Below are positions 1 to 9,304 of a stretch of DNA of 64,000 nt, in pieces. Source of the DNA: G963662675 sp963676845 (GTDB lineage Bacteria > Bacteroidota > Bacteroidia > Bacteroidales > Prolixibacteraceae). How positions within the stretch are numbered: position 1 is the first letter of the stretch; the number at the start of each line of letters is the position of its first letter. Location of the stretch: NCBI GenBank assembly GCA_963676845.2, contig CAXXKK010000015.1:1-64000 (forward strand). Direction: 5' to 3'. The position numbers and the translations under genes are program-made. The notes below the pieces were generated by a model that worked only from the letters and a program-made list of their open reading frames with translations, did not search any database and was not told where the DNA came from.

Positions 1-2
1 CA

Positions 3-356
3 CCAGCAGGCATTAAAGGCTTTAATTTTAAACCGGTTCTTATTGCTTCAAACACTTCTACTACAGGAAGATTATCTGGATCAGTTACATCTGAAGCTGA
101 TGATACAGAAATAGAAGGAGCACAAATTCAGATTTGGGCAGCAGATACCGTTTACAAAACTTCTTTTACGGATGAATTTGGTGCATATGAAATTTTAGGG
201 GTCGAATCGGGATCTTTTTCTGTTGAATATTCAGCTGAAGGATATGTGTCGGAAACTATTGATGGTGTAGAAATAACCGTTGGAAATATAACAACACAGG
301 ATGCTGTTTTAGAAATGGAAGGAGAAACAATCCCTGAAGGAGAAGTTCAGGAATAA
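3..356 (+). CDS. C-terminal end of an exported protein with a carboxypeptidase-regulatory-like domain (5' truncated)
   Basis: An open frame enters from the left edge and runs 117 codons to a TAA at 354-356. The visible part holds a beta-sandwich segment of the CarboxypepD_reg-like type (about residues 28-105), with the usual pattern of a variable gene-product loop (GAQIQIW), a DEFGAYEILGV turn and a repeated G/V-E-Y-S strand. It ends in an acidic tail. In Bacteroidota this module often closes DUF4382 or other surface proteins; the KPVLIASN stretch before it is compatible with DUF4382, but the rest of the protein is outside the window. The family assignment is inference from this fragment only. 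A rho-independent terminator follows about 100 nt downstream. Confidence 0.6.
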   Translation, partial: PAGIKGFNFKPVLIASNTSTTGRLSGSVTSEADDTEIEGAQIQIWAADTVYKTSFTDEFGAYEILGVESGSFSVEYSAEGYVSETIDGVEITVGNITTQDAVLEMEGETIPEGEVQE

Positions 357-457
357 GAAAATCAGCTTACAGCTGATATACAAAACATACTCTTGGGAAG
401 AACTGAACCAAAATTAAATTTGTTCGGTATAGAGTACAATCAATTCGGTTCCTTATT

Positions 458-490
458 AACCAGGCTCATTTATTTGGGCTTGGTTTTTTT
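458..490 (+). terminator. Rho-independent terminator of the truncated left-edge gene
   Basis: An 11-bp stem containing G-T pairs (458-468 with 475-485), a 6-nt loop and a run of seven Ts. It lies downstream of the plus-strand gene ending at 356. Confidence 0.7.
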
Positions 491-540
491 AATCTTACAG
501 TAGTAATATTGCCTAAAGATTACCGGGTAGATATGTTCAT

Positions 541-570
541 AAAAAAGCCTTCCCAGTATTGAGAAGGCTT
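541..570 (-). terminator. Rho-independent terminator of amt
   Basis: The stem AAGCCTTC/GAAGGCTT is followed, on the minus strand, by a T run (541-546). It sits 21 nt beyond the stop of the ammonium transporter gene. Confidence 0.8.
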
Positions 571-591
571 GAATATATATTTGATCCTATG

Positions 592-1824
592 TCAAATCTG
601 ACGAGCTACTTCACCATGGGTAGAAATGTCTAAACCTCTGAATTCCTCATTGTGAGAGACTTTTACTTTTACGAATTTGTTGATTAATATTAACATTCCG
701 TAAGTAAATAAATAAGCCCATGCAATAGCAATACCTAAGGCTGCAAGCTGTTTTAAGAATAGTGTAATTCCACCTCCGTAAAACAATCCGTCAGGAATAT
801 TTGGATTAACAGCGCTATTCGCAAATAATCCAAGGAGAAGCGTACCGAAAACGCCACCCATTCCGTGAACTCCCCAAACATCAAGAGCATCGTCCCAGCC
901 ACGTCTGTCTTTAAACTTTACTGCTGCATAGCAACCAATAGCTGCTAAAATCCCGATTAAGGCGGCAATCGGCATAGACACGAATCCGGCAGCAGGGGTA
1001 ATTGTTGCTAATCCAGCTACAGCACCGGTCATTAAACCGATAAATGTAGGACGTTTATTTCCACGTGTCCATTCAATAATCAGCCAGGTAACCGCTGCAA
1101 ATGATGCAGATAAGTCGGTGTTGAAAAATGCTGCAATGGTAATTCCATTTACATCCAATTCACTTCCGGCGTTAAACCCATACCAACCAAACCAGAGTAG
1201 TGCAGTCCCAATAGCTACCAGGGGAATGTTGTTCGGCTCGGTAATCCAAACCTGACGTTTCCCAACATAGATAACAGCAGCAAGAGCTGCGAATCCTGCA
1301 GTAGCATGAACTACAATTCCTCCGGCAAAATCAAAAACTCCCCATTCAGAAAGGATTCCACCTCCCCATACCATGTGTACAAAAGGGTAGTAAACAAAGA
1401 TTTGCCAGAAGATCAGGAAAAATACATATGACTTGAAAGTCACCCTGTTGATAAATGCCCCTGTTATAAGAGCAGGTGTGATAATCGCAAACATCATCTG
1501 GTAAGCAATAAAAATCAATTCAGGGAAATCATGGCCTTCAAACATGGTGTTTAAAGTAATGCCATTTAAAAATACTTTGTCAAAATTCCCCAGTATACCA
1601 AAGAAATCATTACCTCCCGCAAGAGTGCCGCTAAAGCATAATGAATAACCAAATGTAAACCAGAGAACTGTTGTGATGCCTAGCGAAACAAAGCTCTGCA
1701 TCATGATGTTTAGGATGTTTTTTTTGTTTCCTAAACCACCATAGAAAAAGGCGAGACCGGGAGTCATGAGCATAACAAGACTGGTCGCCAAAATCATAAA
1801 CGTAGTTAATCCTTTGTCAATCAT
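592..1824 (-). CDS. amt: Ammonium transporter (Amt family)
   Basis: An inner-membrane channel of the Amt/Mep/Rh family that moves ammonium or ammonia into the cell for assimilation. The 410 residues are the normal length, with about 11 hydrophobic segments. The family signature FDFAGGIVVHATAG (about 164-177) carries the first pore histidine (H173), and WGVHGMGG near residue 320 carries the second. F/W residues in the WGGG and FW motifs line the pore. Unlike most bacterial amt genes there is no glnK (PII) gene beside it in this window, so any PII control would be in trans. A TATTTTTG box at 1862-1869 on the minus strand is a probable -7 promoter element. Identification is secure. Confidence 0.96.
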   Translation of the reverse strand: MIDKGLTTFMILATSLVMLMTPGLAFFYGGLGNKKNILNIMMQSFVSLGITTVLWFTFGYSLCFSGTLAGGNDFFGILGNFDKVFLNGITLNTMFEGHDFPELIFIAYQMMFAIITPALITGAFINRVTFKSYVFFLIFWQIFVYYPFVHMVWGGGILSEWGVFDFAGGIVVHATAGFAALAAVIYVGKRQVWITEPNNIPLVAIGTALLWFGWYGFNAGSELDVNGITIAAFFNTDLSASFAAVTWLIIEWTRGNKRPTFIGLMTGAVAGLATITPAAGFVSMPIAALIGILAAIGCYAAVKFKDRRGWDDALDVWGVHGMGGVFGTLLLGLFANSAVNPNIPDGLFYGGGITLFLKQLAALGIAIAWAYLFTYGMLILINKFVKVKVSHNEEFRGLDISTHGEVARQI

Positions 1825-1861
1825 AAGTCTGTAAAAACAATTAATAAAATTTCAGCCGAGG

Positions 1862-1869
1862 CAAAAATA
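1862..1869 (-). promoter_or_regulatory. Probable -7 promoter element of amt
   Basis: TATTTTTG on the minus strand matches the Bacteroidota -7 consensus TAnnTTTG, about 38 nt upstream of the start codon. No convincing -33 TTTG is seen at 17-21 nt spacing. Confidence 0.4.
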
Positions 1870-2070
1870 ACCATAATTTCAAAACATTACCCTTTATTAA
1901 GCGTATATTGGTTTTAAATAAAAACCTGAGAATTTCAAATACCCCTATATGAAAAAGGGGGGTGTAAATAAGAATAGTACACTCATTATTATGTATAAAA
2001 CTGAGCTATTTTTATATTGAAATAATCTTACTCATATTTGTTATTTAAGCACGAACAAAGAAAATTACCT

Positions 2071-3270
2071 ATGAAAGTTGGAATTCTAAGAGAGACTAAA
2101 CGATGGGAAGATCGTCGGGTAGCAATTACCCCGGAGACAGCAGATCTAATAAAGAAAAACTATCCACACATCGAATTATACGCCCAATCGAGCTCTATTC
2201 GCATACATAAAGATGAAGAATACGAACGTATAGGTGTCCCTGTCGTTGATGATGTTTCTCATTGTGATGTCTTAATAGGTGTAAAAGAAGTTTCAGAAGA
2301 AGCTTTAATTGAAGGTAAAACCTATTTCATGTTTGCCCACGTAGCAAAAAAACAAGCTTTTAACCAGGGCCTATTCAAGGAAATGGCAAAGAAAAAAATC
2401 ACTTTGATTGATCATGAATATCTAACGAATAAAGAAAATAATCGCCTTGTATTTTTTGGTTTTTGGGCTGGAGTAGTAGGAGCTTACTATGCATTTAAAG
2501 GCGCAGCCAAGCGCTATTTAAACAAAGATATTCCGGGGCCGGAAGAAGCACATGATTTAAATGAACTGCATTATTTTCTAAAGTCTTTAAAAATGCCACC
2601 ACTTAAAATATTAATTACCGGTGGGGGTAGAGTAGCTTCCGGAGCGTTGGAAATTATTCATGAGATGGGTATAAAAGAGGTTACACCTACTGATTTTCTA
2701 AATAAAGAATATAAGCAGGCCGTTTATACTCAGCTTGATCCGGAGCATTATGTGGTTAAGGAAGACGGAAGTTATGACAGAAAGGAATTTTATAATGAAC
2801 CTGAAAAATATAAGTCTTGTTTTGCTCCTTATTTATTAGCAACCGATGTTTTTATTCCATGTCATTTTTGGAATCATAAGTCGCCATACTTTTTTACAAT
2901 GAAGGATGTTCAGTCTGGACGTTTTGCTATGTCTGTAATTGCTGACGTAAGCTGCGATGTTCCTGGCCCAATTCCAACGACGATAAGAACATCGACCATA
3001 AAAGAACCTTTTTATGATATTGAACTTGCAAGTTTTAAAGAAAAGCCTGCTTTTTCTTCATCGTCAAACGTAACGGTAATGGCCGTTGATAATCTACCAA
3101 CAGCCTTACCGTATGATGCATCTCAATATTTTGCAAGGGATATTTATTACAATGTTTTTCCTTCTTTATTTGGAAAAGATGATGAAGGCATAATTGAAAG
3201 AGCCACCATCTTAAAAGACGGAAAACTTACAGCACGATATGAATATTTAAAAGGATACCTGGAATCCTAA
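2071..3270 (+). CDS. Saccharopine dehydrogenase-like (lysine-forming) / alanine dehydrogenase-PNT family oxidoreductase
   Basis: An NAD(P)-dependent oxidoreductase with an AlaDh/PNT N-terminal domain (MKVGILRETKRWEDRRVAITPE at the start) and a Rossmann core (ILITGGGRVASGALE, about residue 185). Together with the later VIADVSCDVPGPIPTTIR segment, this resembles the fungal Lys1-type lysine-forming saccharopine dehydrogenase more than alanine dehydrogenase. The frame is open from 2038, but the homologous N-terminus begins at the ATG at 2071, and a CATATTTG box at 2033-2040 would put transcription start after the upstream codon; hence the 2071 start (399 aa). The role, lysine turnover or a related amino-acid dehydrogenation, is inferred from family. 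It is divergent from amt, which fits nitrogen metabolism. No saccharopine partner gene is adjacent. Confidence 0.8.
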   Translation: MKVGILRETKRWEDRRVAITPETADLIKKNYPHIELYAQSSSIRIHKDEEYERIGVPVVDDVSHCDVLIGVKEVSEEALIEGKTYFMFAHVAKKQAFNQGLFKEMAKKKITLIDHEYLTNKENNRLVFFGFWAGVVGAYYAFKGAAKRYLNKDIPGPEEAHDLNELHYFLKSLKMPPLKILITGGGRVASGALEIIHEMGIKEVTPTDFLNKEYKQAVYTQLDPEHYVVKEDGSYDRKEFYNEPEKYKSCFAPYLLATDVFIPCHFWNHKSPYFFTMKDVQSGRFAMSVIADVSCDVPGPIPTTIRTSTIKEPFYDIELASFKEKPAFSSSSNVTVMAVDNLPTALPYDASQYFARDIYYNVFPSLFGKDDEGIIERATILKDGKLTARYEYLKGYLES

Positions 3271-3302
3271 CTCTTGTTTCGATGTTCTTGGTTTTTCTAT
3301 TC

Positions 3303-4052
3303 TTAACTATTCCAGATTTCCCATGCTTTAATGGCCTGACCATGTAACATTTCCAGTCCATTTTTTACAGAAGCTCCCTGTGCTTTCCCTTTTTTCATGA
3401 AAAGGGTTTTTTCAGGGTTATAAACCAAGTCAAACAAAACATGATCTGATGTAATGTGTTCATATGGAATATCGGCACAAGTATCTACCTTGGGATGTGT
3501 ACCCAGAGGTGTTGCATTTATTATTACCAGGCTTTCCTTGATTAATGTTTCATCAATTTGATTGTAACGAATTTCCTTTTCGAACAATTCATCTTCTATT
3601 GACGCAGAAACATATTCAATTCCGAGCTTATCAAGAATATACTTAATTGCTTTTGAAGCCCCACCAGTTCCAAGGATAAGTGCCTTTTTATGCTTTTCAT
3701 TTAACATGGGTTTTAATGAATTTTCAAAACCATAAATATCGGTGTTGTACCCGATAAGCCTTACACCATCGGCACTTCGTACAATTTTAACAGTATTTAC
3801 CGCTCCAACTTTAGCCGCTTCTTCATTTATCTCATCCAGGTAAGGCATGATTTCCTGCTTATAGGGAATAGTGCAATTTAAACCAGCAATATGATCGTTT
3901 TTCTCAAAAATTCCTGGAAACTCCTTAATGGTATCCAACTCAAAGTTGACGTATTCATAATCTTTCAAGCCTTCTTTTTCAAACTTATCGGTAAAAAATC
4001 CTTTTGAGAAGGAATAACCTAAGCGATATCCAATTAATCCGTATGTTTTCAT
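3303..4052 (-). CDS. aroE: Shikimate dehydrogenase
   Basis: Reduces 3-dehydroshikimate to shikimate with NADPH, in the cytosol, in aromatic amino-acid synthesis. The 249 residues are slightly shorter than E. coli AroE. Visible motifs: substrate-binding GYSFSKGFF (12-20), the catalytic lysine in TIPYK (K65), AAKVGAVNTV (79-88), the catalytic aspartate in GYNTD (D105), the nucleotide-binding loop GTGGASKAI, and NATPLGTHP and LVYNPEKT near the C-terminus. It is 6 nt downstream of the DUF368 gene on the same strand and probably co-transcribed with it. It is convergent with the dehydrogenase gene ending at 3270. Confidence 0.95.
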   Translation of the reverse strand: MKTYGLIGYRLGYSFSKGFFTDKFEKEGLKDYEYVNFELDTIKEFPGIFEKNDHIAGLNCTIPYKQEIMPYLDEINEEAAKVGAVNTVKIVRSADGVRLIGYNTDIYGFENSLKPMLNEKHKKALILGTGGASKAIKYILDKLGIEYVSASIEDELFEKEIRYNQIDETLIKESLVIINATPLGTHPKVDTCADIPYEHITSDHVLFDLVYNPEKTLFMKKGKAQGASVKNGLEMLHGQAIKAWEIWNS

Positions 4053-4058
4053 TATATA

Positions 4059-4994
4059 TTATTTTTGCATTCTTTTCGAAACACCTTCAATTATAAATAT
4101 TAAGGAAAAGCCCAAAACCGCAAAGAAGATTGCATATACAAGTTGTGGGTTACTTCCTGTAGATTCCAAATAACTGGTAGGTAAAATGTTTTGCTCAATT
4201 AATGGTTTTACTTCACCATGTCTGTCAATATATGTTTCAAGCACTTGCTTCCATGGCCACACTTTGTTCAATGATCCGATCATAAAGCCTGCCAGCAAAG
4301 CAATTGTTGTATTGTAATATTTATGAAGCAGCCATGATAAGATATTAGAAAACAAAATGATACCAATTACAGCTCCAGCTAAAAATACACCTATAACAGG
4401 TATGTTCAAACTAGAAACAGCACCTAAGATAAACGAATACATTCCCAGTAATACAAGTATGAAGCTGCCGGATATTCCGGGTAAAATCATTGCGCAAATA
4501 GCTATAGATCCCGACAAAAATATAAATCCGTAGCTTGTGTTTGCCTCAGCAGGAGTAATAACTGTAATAACGTATGCTGCAACAACTCCCAGAACTAACG
4601 AGATAATGGGGGAGATACTCCATTTTTTTATTCCCTTACCTACATAAATAGCTGAAGCTATAATCAATCCAAAGAAAAAAGACCAGATTAAGATTGGTTG
4701 ATTTTCAAGCACATATTTAAGTCCACGAGCTAATGATATGACACTGATACCAACTCCAAGAAAAAGGCTTATGAGAAAATTTGCATTTATTGAGTTCCAG
4801 AACTCCTTAAATTCTCCTTTTAAAAGAAGTTTTAAACTTGAAAAGTTTACAGATTTAATAGAGTCAATTAATTCCTGATAAATGCCTGTAATAAAAGCAA
4901 TTGTGCCTCCCGATACGCCTGGTACAACATCTGCTGCACCCATTCCTATACCTTTTAAAGTAATTAATAGGTAATCTTTTATTGTTCGTTTCAT
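4059..4994 (-). CDS. DUF368 membrane protein (PopT-type undecaprenyl-phosphate translocase)
   Basis: A 311-residue polytopic membrane protein of the DUF368 family. The signature GAADVVPGVSGGTIAFITGIYQ (about 19-40) and a second related segment, ILPGISGSFILVLLGMYS (about 169-186), form an inverted-repeat-like pair of re-entrant GxSGG/S motifs. DUF368 proteins (PopT) recycle the C55 polyprenyl-phosphate carrier across the inner membrane for peptidoglycan and other envelope polymers; that function is established knowledge of the family, not shown here. It is the first gene of a two-gene unit with aroE. A TATTTTTG box at 5026-5033 (minus strand) is the likely promoter element. Confidence 0.88.
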   Translation of the reverse strand: MKRTIKDYLLITLKGIGMGAADVVPGVSGGTIAFITGIYQELIDSIKSVNFSSLKLLLKGEFKEFWNSINANFLISLFLGVGISVISLARGLKYVLENQPILIWSFFFGLIIASAIYVGKGIKKWSISPIISLVLGVVAAYVITVITPAEANTSYGFIFLSGSIAICAMILPGISGSFILVLLGMYSFILGAVSSLNIPVIGVFLAGAVIGIILFSNILSWLLHKYYNTTIALLAGFMIGSLNKVWPWKQVLETYIDRHGEVKPLIEQNILPTSYLESTGSNPQLVYAIFFAVLGFSLIFIIEGVSKRMQK

Positions 4995-5025
4995 TGGATA
5001 AGTTCTGATTTGAAGCTTTGCCCTG

Positions 5026-5033
5026 CAAAAATA
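5026..5033 (-). promoter_or_regulatory. Probable -7 promoter element of the DUF368-aroE unit
   Basis: TATTTTTG on the minus strand, 32 nt upstream of the DUF368 start, matching TAnnTTTG. The -33 element is not clear. Confidence 0.4.
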
Positions 5034-5212
5034 GTTTTCGCAAGCTACAAAAAAAGAATTATTAAGTTATTATTGAAAATATTTAGTAGCAGTTAAGTTG
5101 TTTTGAAGTTTTAGCGACTGTCCTAATGTTAAAAAATAAGAAATATGTTTTGTTTCGGATGCATCCCGTCTTTTTTGGTTATATTTCAAAATATTTTTCA
5201 TAATTCAGTTTT

Positions 5213-8107
5213 ATGCGGTTGAAAGTAGTATTGGTATTTTTAAGTTTATTGATGTTTTCAGGATTTGCTAAAGCACAATATTTCTCAACCGGAGAAGACC
5301 CTGCTCACATTAAATGGCGGGAACTTCGCACGACAAACTTTCAAATAATATTTCCCGAAGAATACGAAGATAAAGCTCAGGAGATGGCTAATATTTTTGA
5401 ACGTGTCTATGAATATGGTTACCATACATTAGATCATGCTCCTCGCAAAATATCAGTTATCCTACATACTCATGCTGTAAAATCGAATGGACTTGTTGCC
5501 TGGTCGCCAAAACGAATGGAACTTTTTCCAACCCCTAATCAGCGAATTTATGCACAAGATTGGATTGAACAATTGGCCATACATGAATTCAGGCATGTAG
5601 TTCAGATGGATAAAGTCCAAACTGAGATGCCATTTATTTTAAAGGCAATATTTGGGGAACAAGCAGCAGCAGCTGTTGTTGGAGCATATCTTCCATTTTG
5701 GTTTTTGGAAGGTGATGCTGTAACTACCGAAACAGCATTGTCTAAAGTTGGAAGAGGCAGAACATCTTCTTTTTTGATGGAAAACAAAGCATTAGCTGTA
5801 GAAAAAGGCAACTTTTCATTCAGTAAAATGACTTTAGGATCATACAATGAATACATTCCAAACAGATATAAATTTGGTTATTGGTTTGTTGGTGGAGTCA
5901 GAGCAAAATACGGGGATAAAACCTGGTCTGATGTGCTTACCGAAATAGGGAATAAACCATTGTCTTTTTCTCCTTTAAACCGAAGTTTAAGAAAGACAAC
6001 AGGTAAAACAAAAGAAACACTTTACCAGGATATTTTTGATGAGTATTTGCAAAAATGGACAAATGAAATAAGGTCACTGGATCTGACAGATCACCAAACG
6101 TTAAGTTCTGATAATAAAACATATACGAACTATAAATATGTATCTGAATTGTCTGATTCTTCAGTTATTGCTTACAAAACTAGCAGAGATGACATTGGAC
6201 GTTTCGTGTTATTGGAAAATGGGAAAGAGTCGGTTATTTATACACCCGGAACAGTGGCAACAGAATCTTTTTCTGTTACTGATGATTATTTGATTTGGGC
6301 AGAATCGAGACCTGATCCCAGGTGGACTCATGCTGATAAGTATGTAATTGTTATATACAACATGAAGGATAAAACAAAACAAGTCTTTCAATCTGAAAAT
6401 AAACTTTTTAGTCCTTCTATTTCACCGAATAAAAATAGCTATGTAGTTGTTGAAACAGATTACATAAACAATTACTTTATATCTATTTATAGTTTGAAAG
6501 ACAATGATTTAATAGGTAAGTATTCAACTGACAGCAATGACTTTTTCCTAACTCCAAACTGGAGTGAAGATGGACGTACGATTTTTTTCATTGGTTTATC
6601 TGATCAAGGAAAATATCTGGGAGAATTGGAATTAGGTTCCGGTACACTCACTCAATTGACAGCACCTGTTTTTTATGATATAAGGAATCCTGAGTTTTCT
6701 AATGGTAAGTTGTACTATACTTCATCAAAAACAGGAATTGATAATATTTTTTCAATGGATCTTGAAAGTGGTGAAATAAAACAGAAAACATCCGTTGCTT
6801 TTGGAGCTGATTATGCTTCAGTTTCAGATAGCAAGCTGTTTTTTAGTAATTATTCATCAGATGGGTACTCCATTGCTGAATTACCGTTATCTCAAACGTT
6901 GGATAAGTCAGATTCTGAAATTGAGCCTTATGAATACGAATTGGCCAATAAATTAGCAGAACAAGAAAAGGGTATAGTAAATTTTTCAACCGTTGATTCT
7001 CTAAAATACCAAACTAAACCTTATAGGAAACTAGCACATGCATTCAATTTTCACAGTTGGGCTCCTGTATACATAAATGTTAATGACTATGAAGTTAAGC
7101 CAGGAATATCTTTTATGTCGCAGAATAAACTGGGAACTTTTAATACAAATCTGGGATACGAATACAACAACACAGAAGAGGCTGGAACATACAAAGCAGA
7201 AATTGAATACTCAGGTTTATATCCTATAATTAGCACTGAATTAGGATATACTAATCGAAAAATAAGCTATTTCAGAATCAATCAATACTATAATTCATCG
7301 GGAAATCTGGTAGGGACAGATACATTAATTAATAAGCTATCCAGTGATGAAATTAATATTGATGTAGATGTTCGTGTTCCTTTATACTTTAATAGTGGAA
7401 AATACAATCAAGTCTTTCAACCTGAAATTAAATACTCATACCTAAAAATTATAGCAGATAAAAATGTTGGATTAGATCAATCAGAAGGCTCATTAAGTTA
7501 TTTGCTATATCGTTTATATTTTATTAATTCTATTCGTAGATCAGAATTAGATATCATCCCGGATTGGGGACAGGAGATCGATATACGATACCAACATAGT
7601 ATACGGAAAGGATGGGATATTGGGGTGTTAAAATCGATAGAAACAAACCTGTTTTTTCCTGGATTGAAATCAAATCATGGTATAAAAATATACAATGGAT
7701 ATCAGGAAAAAGAGACAGATAATATTTTAACATTTGGAGATGTTGTCAGTTATCCTCGAGGATTTAATTCATTTCTGAATAACGAGATTTATTCCTTTGG
7801 TGTCGATTATGTGATGCCTTTGTGTTACCCGGATCTTAACCTTGGAAAATTAATTTATTTGAAGAGACTAAGAGCGTCATTCTTTTATGACTATGCAAAA
7901 CTAACCACACAAATTCGTAATGAAGATGGCTCACCAAAGGGACTATTAAAAGCCAGACTTGAATCTTTTGGTACAGAAATAATTGGGGACGGACATATCC
8001 TGCGCTTTGTAGCTCCTGTTTCAATGGGTATCAGAGCTGCATATATGCCAACTTTTCAGGACTTCAGTTTTGAGCTTTTATTCTCAATTGATTTCAATTC
8101 AATTTGA
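5213..8107 (+). CDS. Exported peptidase-MA-like / TolB-type beta-propeller / C-terminal beta-barrel protein
   Basis: A 964-residue exported protein with a signal peptide (about 1-21, cleavage after AKA). Residues about 35-290 form a metallopeptidase-like domain: HEFRH at 124-128 is a full HExxH zinc motif, and PFWFLEGDA (161-169) is the WLxEG motif that supplies the third ligand glutamate (E166) in peptidase-MA and M1-like gluzincins. Residues about 300-560 show repeating propeller signatures (SPNKNSYVV, SEDGRTIFFIGL, PEFSNGKLYYTSSKTG), as in TolB/PD40 proteins. From about 620 to the end alternating aromatic/polar strands suggest an outer-membrane barrel. The protein may be a surface or outer-membrane-anchored protease, but activity is inference. 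The gene overlaps the convergent phosphoesterase by 9 bp and stands alone on its strand. Confidence 0.75.
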   Translation: MRLKVVLVFLSLLMFSGFAKAQYFSTGEDPAHIKWRELRTTNFQIIFPEEYEDKAQEMANIFERVYEYGYHTLDHAPRKISVILHTHAVKSNGLVAWSPKRMELFPTPNQRIYAQDWIEQLAIHEFRHVVQMDKVQTEMPFILKAIFGEQAAAAVVGAYLPFWFLEGDAVTTETALSKVGRGRTSSFLMENKALAVEKGNFSFSKMTLGSYNEYIPNRYKFGYWFVGGVRAKYGDKTWSDVLTEIGNKPLSFSPLNRSLRKTTGKTKETLYQDIFDEYLQKWTNEIRSLDLTDHQTLSSDNKTYTNYKYVSELSDSSVIAYKTSRDDIGRFVLLENGKESVIYTPGTVATESFSVTDDYLIWAESRPDPRWTHADKYVIVIYNMKDKTKQVFQSENKLFSPSISPNKNSYVVVETDYINNYFISIYSLKDNDLIGKYSTDSNDFFLTPNWSEDGRTIFFIGLSDQGKYLGELELGSGTLTQLTAPVFYDIRNPEFSNGKLYYTSSKTGIDNIFSMDLESGEIKQKTSVAFGADYASVSDSKLFFSNYSSDGYSIAELPLSQTLDKSDSEIEPYEYELANKLAEQEKGIVNFSTVDSLKYQTKPYRKLAHAFNFHSWAPVYINVNDYEVKPGISFMSQNKLGTFNTNLGYEYNNTEEAGTYKAEIEYSGLYPIISTELGYTNRKISYFRINQYYNSSGNLVGTDTLINKLSSDEINIDVDVRVPLYFNSGKYNQVFQPEIKYSYLKIIADKNVGLDQSEGSLSYLLYRLYFINSIRRSELDIIPDWGQEIDIRYQHSIRKGWDIGVLKSIETNLFFPGLKSNHGIKIYNGYQEKETDNILTFGDVVSYPRGFNSFLNNEIYSFGVDYVMPLCYPDLNLGKLIYLKRLRASFFYDYAKLTTQIRNEDGSPKGLLKARLESFGTEIIGDGHILRFVAPVSMGIRAAYMPTFQDFSFELLFSIDFNSI

Positions 8108-9304
8108 TCGTAAAGTCAGTAAAGTGATTTCAGGAGCCATATCAATTCTTCCCAAAAAACCGATGCATCCAAAGCCTGAATTCACATACAGGAATTGATT
8201 GTTTTCTTCATATAATCCTCCCCAGTATTTTTGAATGAAAAACATCGGACTAAAGTTTATTCCTGCCAGCATAAATGAAAACTGAGCCGCATGAGTATGT
8301 CCTGCCAACATTAAAGGTATATCGGTACTATTTAAAACTTCACCTTCCCAGTGTGAAGGATCATGGGACATCAGTATTTTAAATGAATCGTCAGGAATCT
8401 CATTCATAGCCTTATCTAACTCAGCGTATTGAGGAAAAGGTCTATGTCCCCAGTTTTCAACACCTATTACATAAAATGGAGTATTATTTATCTCAATTCG
8501 TCTGGATTCATTTAATAATAATTCAAAACCTGCATCTTCAATTTTTTGCTCAAGAGTTGATAGATTATCTGATTTATCTTCTTCTGTATTCCATGATGAA
8601 TAATCACCATAATCGTGGTTTCCAAGTATTGCCATTTTTCCATATTTTGCGCCCATTGCAGATAGCTGGTCTTCAAAACCAATCATTTCATCCGAAAAAT
8701 TATTAACCATATCTCCCGTAAAAAGTAGCAAATCCGGGTTTATACTATTTATTTCATCAGCACACTTTTTTAGAACATTGTCATTTTCAAAACTTCCTAA
8801 ATGAAGGTCTGAAATTTGTGCAATGGTGATACCATCTAACTCTTTTGGCAAAGAGCTTATTTTCACTTCAACACTGTTTACCTGTATTGTTTTTCTTCCT
8901 TTAAATATGCCATATGCAATGGATAACATCATGCCCAAGCCTAAAATTAAACCACTTGAGACAATAATTTTTGAGGTATGTTTCCTTCCAAGCCTGTGAA
9001 ATGGAAAGCTTACTGCAACAAAAAGGAAAGTAAGCATTTTAGGAAAGAGATATAATACCAGTAAGGATATTACAAAATAGAAGAAGTTATAATTTGTAGT
9101 TTCCCGTATGCTGTCTGGGTTGATAAAAGCTATCATGTAAAAAACAAAGAGAAGGGCAGTTACTCCCCAATAAACCAGTCTAACTCTTCTTCGTTGCTTT
9201 TTTTCAGGGATGAGATTTTTCATTCCCCAATAATTTATGAGTTCCAAAACCAGAATAAAGATGATTAAAACGATAACAGGGAGTAATGATGAAAAACCGC
9301 GCAT
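8099..9304 (-). CDS. Membrane-anchored calcineurin-type metallophosphoesterase
   Basis: A 401-residue protein. The first 130 residues hold four to five hydrophobic segments, followed by a calcineurin-like phosphoesterase domain with all dimetal motifs: QISDLHLGSF (about 165), FTGDMVN (about 197), LGNHDYGD (about 232), MSHDPSHW (about 313) and AGHTHAAQF (about 335). This layout (N-terminal membrane region plus MPP domain) is shared with YkuE/YaeI-type phosphodiesterases; the YkuE/LpxH-like substrate class is possible but cannot be fixed from sequence. The last 9 bp overlap the end of the convergent exported peptidase-like gene. A long intergenic region lies upstream. Confidence 0.88.
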   Translation of the reverse strand: MRGFSSLLPVIVLIIFILVLELINYWGMKNLIPEKKQRRRVRLVYWGVTALLFVFYMIAFINPDSIRETTNYNFFYFVISLLVLYLFPKMLTFLFVAVSFPFHRLGRKHTSKIIVSSGLILGLGMMLSIAYGIFKGRKTIQVNSVEVKISSLPKELDGITIAQISDLHLGSFENDNVLKKCADEINSINPDLLLFTGDMVNNFSDEMIGFEDQLSAMGAKYGKMAILGNHDYGDYSSWNTEEDKSDNLSTLEQKIEDAGFELLLNESRRIEINNTPFYVIGVENWGHRPFPQYAELDKAMNEIPDDSFKILMSHDPSHWEGEVLNSTDIPLMLAGHTHAAQFSFMLAGINFSPMFFIQKYWGGLYEENNQFLYVNSGFGCIGFLGRIDMAPEITLLTLRSN

